In this document: positions 5,104 through 6,834 of the stretch, piece by piece | How the letters are laid out: every line of letters starts with the position of its first letter | Position numbering within the stretch: the first letter of the stretch is position 1 | Assembly: GCA_008501785.1 (NCBI GenBank) | Contig: QQUD01001025.1 | Span: forward strand, 1 to 6,834 | DNA length: 6,834 nt | Direction of reading: 5' to 3' | From: Chloroflexota bacterium | GTDB taxonomy: Bacteria; Chloroflexota; Anaerolineae; Promineifilales; Promineifilaceae | The notes under the pieces: generated by a model | Databases searched by the model: none | What the model was told of the DNA's origin: nothing | What the model saw: the letters and a program-made list of their open reading frames with translations, nothing else | Made by a program: the position numbers and the translations under genes

Positions 5104-6834
5104 ATGTTACATGGATTTACAGGCAATATCCTTCACGTAGACTTGACCAAAGCACAAATCGAAATTGAACAGCCCAACGAAAATTTTTACAAAAAATATA
5201 TCGGTGGCAGCCTGATGGGACTTTACTATTTATGGAAAAACACGCCCAAAGGCACAGCCCCACTTAGCCCTAAAAACACGCTCGTTTTTGCCGTCAGCGC
5301 CACAACGGGGCTGCCCATCAGCGGTCAAAGTCGCTGCACCGTAACCTGTAAATCCCCAAGTTCCGGCGGTGTTGCAGACAGTCAAGCCGGTGGATTTTGG
5401 CCTGCTGAACTGAAATATGCTGGATTCGATGCGATTGTTGTGAAAGGGGCTTCTGCTAAGCCCGTGTACCTTTGGATTCACAATGGCGAAGTTGAATTGC
5501 GCGACGCCACCCACCTTTGGGGCAAAACAACCCTTGATGTTGACAACCTACTTAAAGAAGAATTGGGAGACAACAAGATTGAAATCGCCCAAATCGGACC
5601 AGCCGGTGAAAAATTAGCCAACTTTGCCGCCATCATGAACATGAACAACCGTGCCTGGGGTCGAACGGGCACAGGCGCAGTGATGGGCAGTAAAAATTTA
5701 AAAGCCATCGTTGTCCGTGGCAAACAACGCGTCACGCCAGCCGACAAAAAAGCAATTGCGGCACTCTCTAAAAAAGGTGTAAGCACTTTTTCTGGCGGCG
5801 GCATGGAAAATTTTGGTCGGTATGGTACCGCTGGCGTAGTCATGTCTCAACAAAAAGGGGGCGGGCTACCCAGCTACAATTGGGACGCGGGCGTTATGGA
5901 CAATGCCGAAAACATCGGCGGCGAACGCCTCTACGACGACTTGCTGCGCGGTGCTGAAGAAGGCAAACAAGACAAACAAGGGCGCGACACCTGTTATGCT
6001 TGTATTGTGCGCTGCAAACGTGTGGTGGAATCTGAGTGGAAAGACAACAAACTCATTCCTGAGTATGGTGGACCTGAATATGAATCCATCGCGACGCTTG
6101 GTTCCTATTGCGGCGTGGACGATTTGCATGCCGTCACCTATGCCAATCAGCTATGCAATGAATATGGCGTCGATACGATTTCATGTGGCGCAACGATTGC
6201 CTGGGCAATGGCTTGTTATGAAGCTGGCATCCTCACCACCGATGAAACAGACGGCATTGAACTAAAATATGGTGACGCTGATGCGATGATTGCCATGCTC
6301 AAGAAAACGTTAAGCCGCGAAGGATTTGGCAATGTCCTGGCAGAAGGTTCAGCTAAAGCAGCAGATCGCCTCGAAAAAGGTCATGAGCATTTAGTCACTG
6401 TCAAAGGTCAGGAACTCCCAGCACATATGCCACATGTGAAACGCAGTATGGGATTGATCTATGCTGTTAATTCGTTTGGGGCCGATCATCAATCATCAGA
6501 ACATGACCCGATGTATCATCCGAAGCTTTATGAACGCGTTTATCACAAATTTCTCAATCAAATTGGCTTAAACAAACCGCAGCATCCGAAGGTACTGAAT
6601 GCAGAAAAGGTCGAATTTGCCCTCAGCACACAATACAATTACAGTGCCTCAGATTCGATGGGGTTATGTCAATTTGTGTTTGGTCCTGGCTGGCAGCTTT
6701 ATGGACCGCAAGATATGGCAGATATGTTGTCGGCAACTACGGGTTGGGATATCTCGGTGGCGGATATTCAGGAATACGGCCGTTTACGCGTCAACCTCAT
6801 GCGTGCCTTCAATGTTCGTGAAGGACTCAGCCGC
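5104..6834 (+). CDS. Aldehyde:ferredoxin oxidoreductase family protein, tungstopterin enzyme (partial at 3' end)
   Basis: The first 577 residues are present and the frame runs off the window; the family is usually about 600-650 residues, so only the C-terminal end is missing. AOR enzymes oxidise aldehydes to carboxylic acids and pass electrons to ferredoxin in the cytoplasm, using a bis-pterin tungsten centre and one 4Fe-4S cluster. The N-terminal domain has YIGGSLMGLYYL and the cofactor-binding GRTGTGAVMGSKNLKAIVVRG begins at residue 186. Cluster ligands are C297, C300, C304 (C-x2-C-x3-C) and a distant C522 in DSMGLC, which also carries the pterin-contacting D517. Other family landmarks are GGPEYESIATLGSYCGVDD and YGVDTISCG. 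ATG at 5104 is set by AAAGGAG (5089-5094) with a nine-base gap, the clearest ribosome site in the window. The physiological aldehyde is unknown; bacterial members act on aromatic or short-chain aldehydes, so a detoxifying or fermentative role is inference. Confidence 0.94.
   Translation, partial: MLHGFTGNILHVDLTKAQIEIEQPNENFYKKYIGGSLMGLYYLWKNTPKGTAPLSPKNTLVFAVSATTGLPISGQSRCTVTCKSPSSGGVADSQAGGFWPAELKYAGFDAIVVKGASAKPVYLWIHNGEVELRDATHLWGKTTLDVDNLLKEELGDNKIEIAQIGPAGEKLANFAAIMNMNNRAWGRTGTGAVMGSKNLKAIVVRGKQRVTPADKKAIAALSKKGVSTFSGGGMENFGRYGTAGVVMSQQKGGGLPSYNWDAGVMDNAENIGGERLYDDLLRGAEEGKQDKQGRDTCYACIVRCKRVVESEWKDNKLIPEYGGPEYESIATLGSYCGVDDLHAVTYANQLCNEYGVDTISCGATIAWAMACYEAGILTTDETDGIELKYGDADAMIAMLKKTLSREGFGNVLAEGSAKAADRLEKGHEHLVTVKGQELPAHMPHVKRSMGLIYAVNSFGADHQSSEHDPMYHPKLYERVYHKFLNQIGLNKPQHPKVLNAEKVEFALSTQYNYSASDSMGLCQFVFGPGWQLYGPQDMADMLSATTGWDISVADIQEYGRLRVNLMRAFNVREGLSR

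Larger units (their letters stand above)
163..6783. repeat. Dispersed palindrome ACGGCCGT, eight exact copies
   Basis: Exact copies begin at 163, 387, 835, 1099, 2100, 3541, 3639 and 6776. One-mismatch forms are at 219 (ACGGCCGA), 2241 (ACGGCTGT) and 3184 (TCGGCCGT). Most copies are flanked as AACGGCCGTT, and several continue into TTTC. Within the NRPS some copies are read as Thr-Ala-Val and others as Gly-Arg, and the copy at 3541 is intergenic, so the word is conserved as DNA rather than through one protein motif. Confidence 0.85.

Noticed and set aside
5230..6265. Minus-strand and out-of-frame open frames within AOR
   Set aside because: The AOR frame is unbroken with all cluster and cofactor motifs; these frames are by-products of its codon use.
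1..6834. A single functional island joining NRPS, receiver, ATL, glycosyltransferase and AOR
   Set aside because: Genes point in two directions, a terminator and separate promoter-like sites divide them, and no shared substrate links them; only the glycosyltransferase and AOR might be co-transcribed.

Overview
The window shows a bacterial chromosome segment of moderate GC with a mixed set of genes: the start of a non-ribosomal peptide synthetase (NRPS), a lone response-regulator receiver, an alkyltransferase-like DNA-damage sensor, a membrane-anchored family 2 glycosyltransferase, and most of a tungsten-type aldehyde:ferredoxin oxidoreductase (AOR). No rRNA, tRNA or mobile element is present, so taxonomy is inference. 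AOR and NRPS genes together, genes that appear leaderless, a highly iterated palindrome and short intergenic tandem repeats would suit a filamentous or anaerobic Chloroflexota lineage, but the sequence does not prove this.

Layout. Positions 1-2570 (minus) hold the N-terminal 856 codons of an NRPS: a condensation domain, then an adenylation domain cut by the window edge just after core motif A7. Its pocket residues resemble glycine-type codes. A 465-base AT-rich gap follows, with a possible NRPS promoter overlapped by a 22-bp imperfect dyad, and the terminator of the next gene. Positions 3036-3410 (minus) encode a single-domain receiver. A divergent intergenic region (3411-3568) carries two inverted repeats. 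Three plus-strand genes follow: alkyltransferase-like protein (3569-3943), glycosyltransferase (4074-5051) and AOR (5104 to the edge).

The genes do not form an obvious single pathway. The glycosyltransferase and AOR are 52 bases apart and could be co-transcribed, but the first two plus-strand genes each have their own promoter-like sequence with the -10 box exactly six bases before the start codon, as expected for leaderless transcripts. AOR instead has a clear Shine-Dalgarno sequence.

The most notable non-coding signals are: (i) eight exact copies of the palindrome ACGGCCGT, read in more than one frame within genes and also present between genes; (ii) a 14-bp tandem repeat, (C/T)AACTTGCCCCTTG, on both sides of the glycosyltransferase, next to an unrelated repeat with the same 14-bp period; and (iii) replacement of the catalytic cysteine by tryptophan in the alkyltransferase-like protein. 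I see no convincing wholly new multi-gene system.
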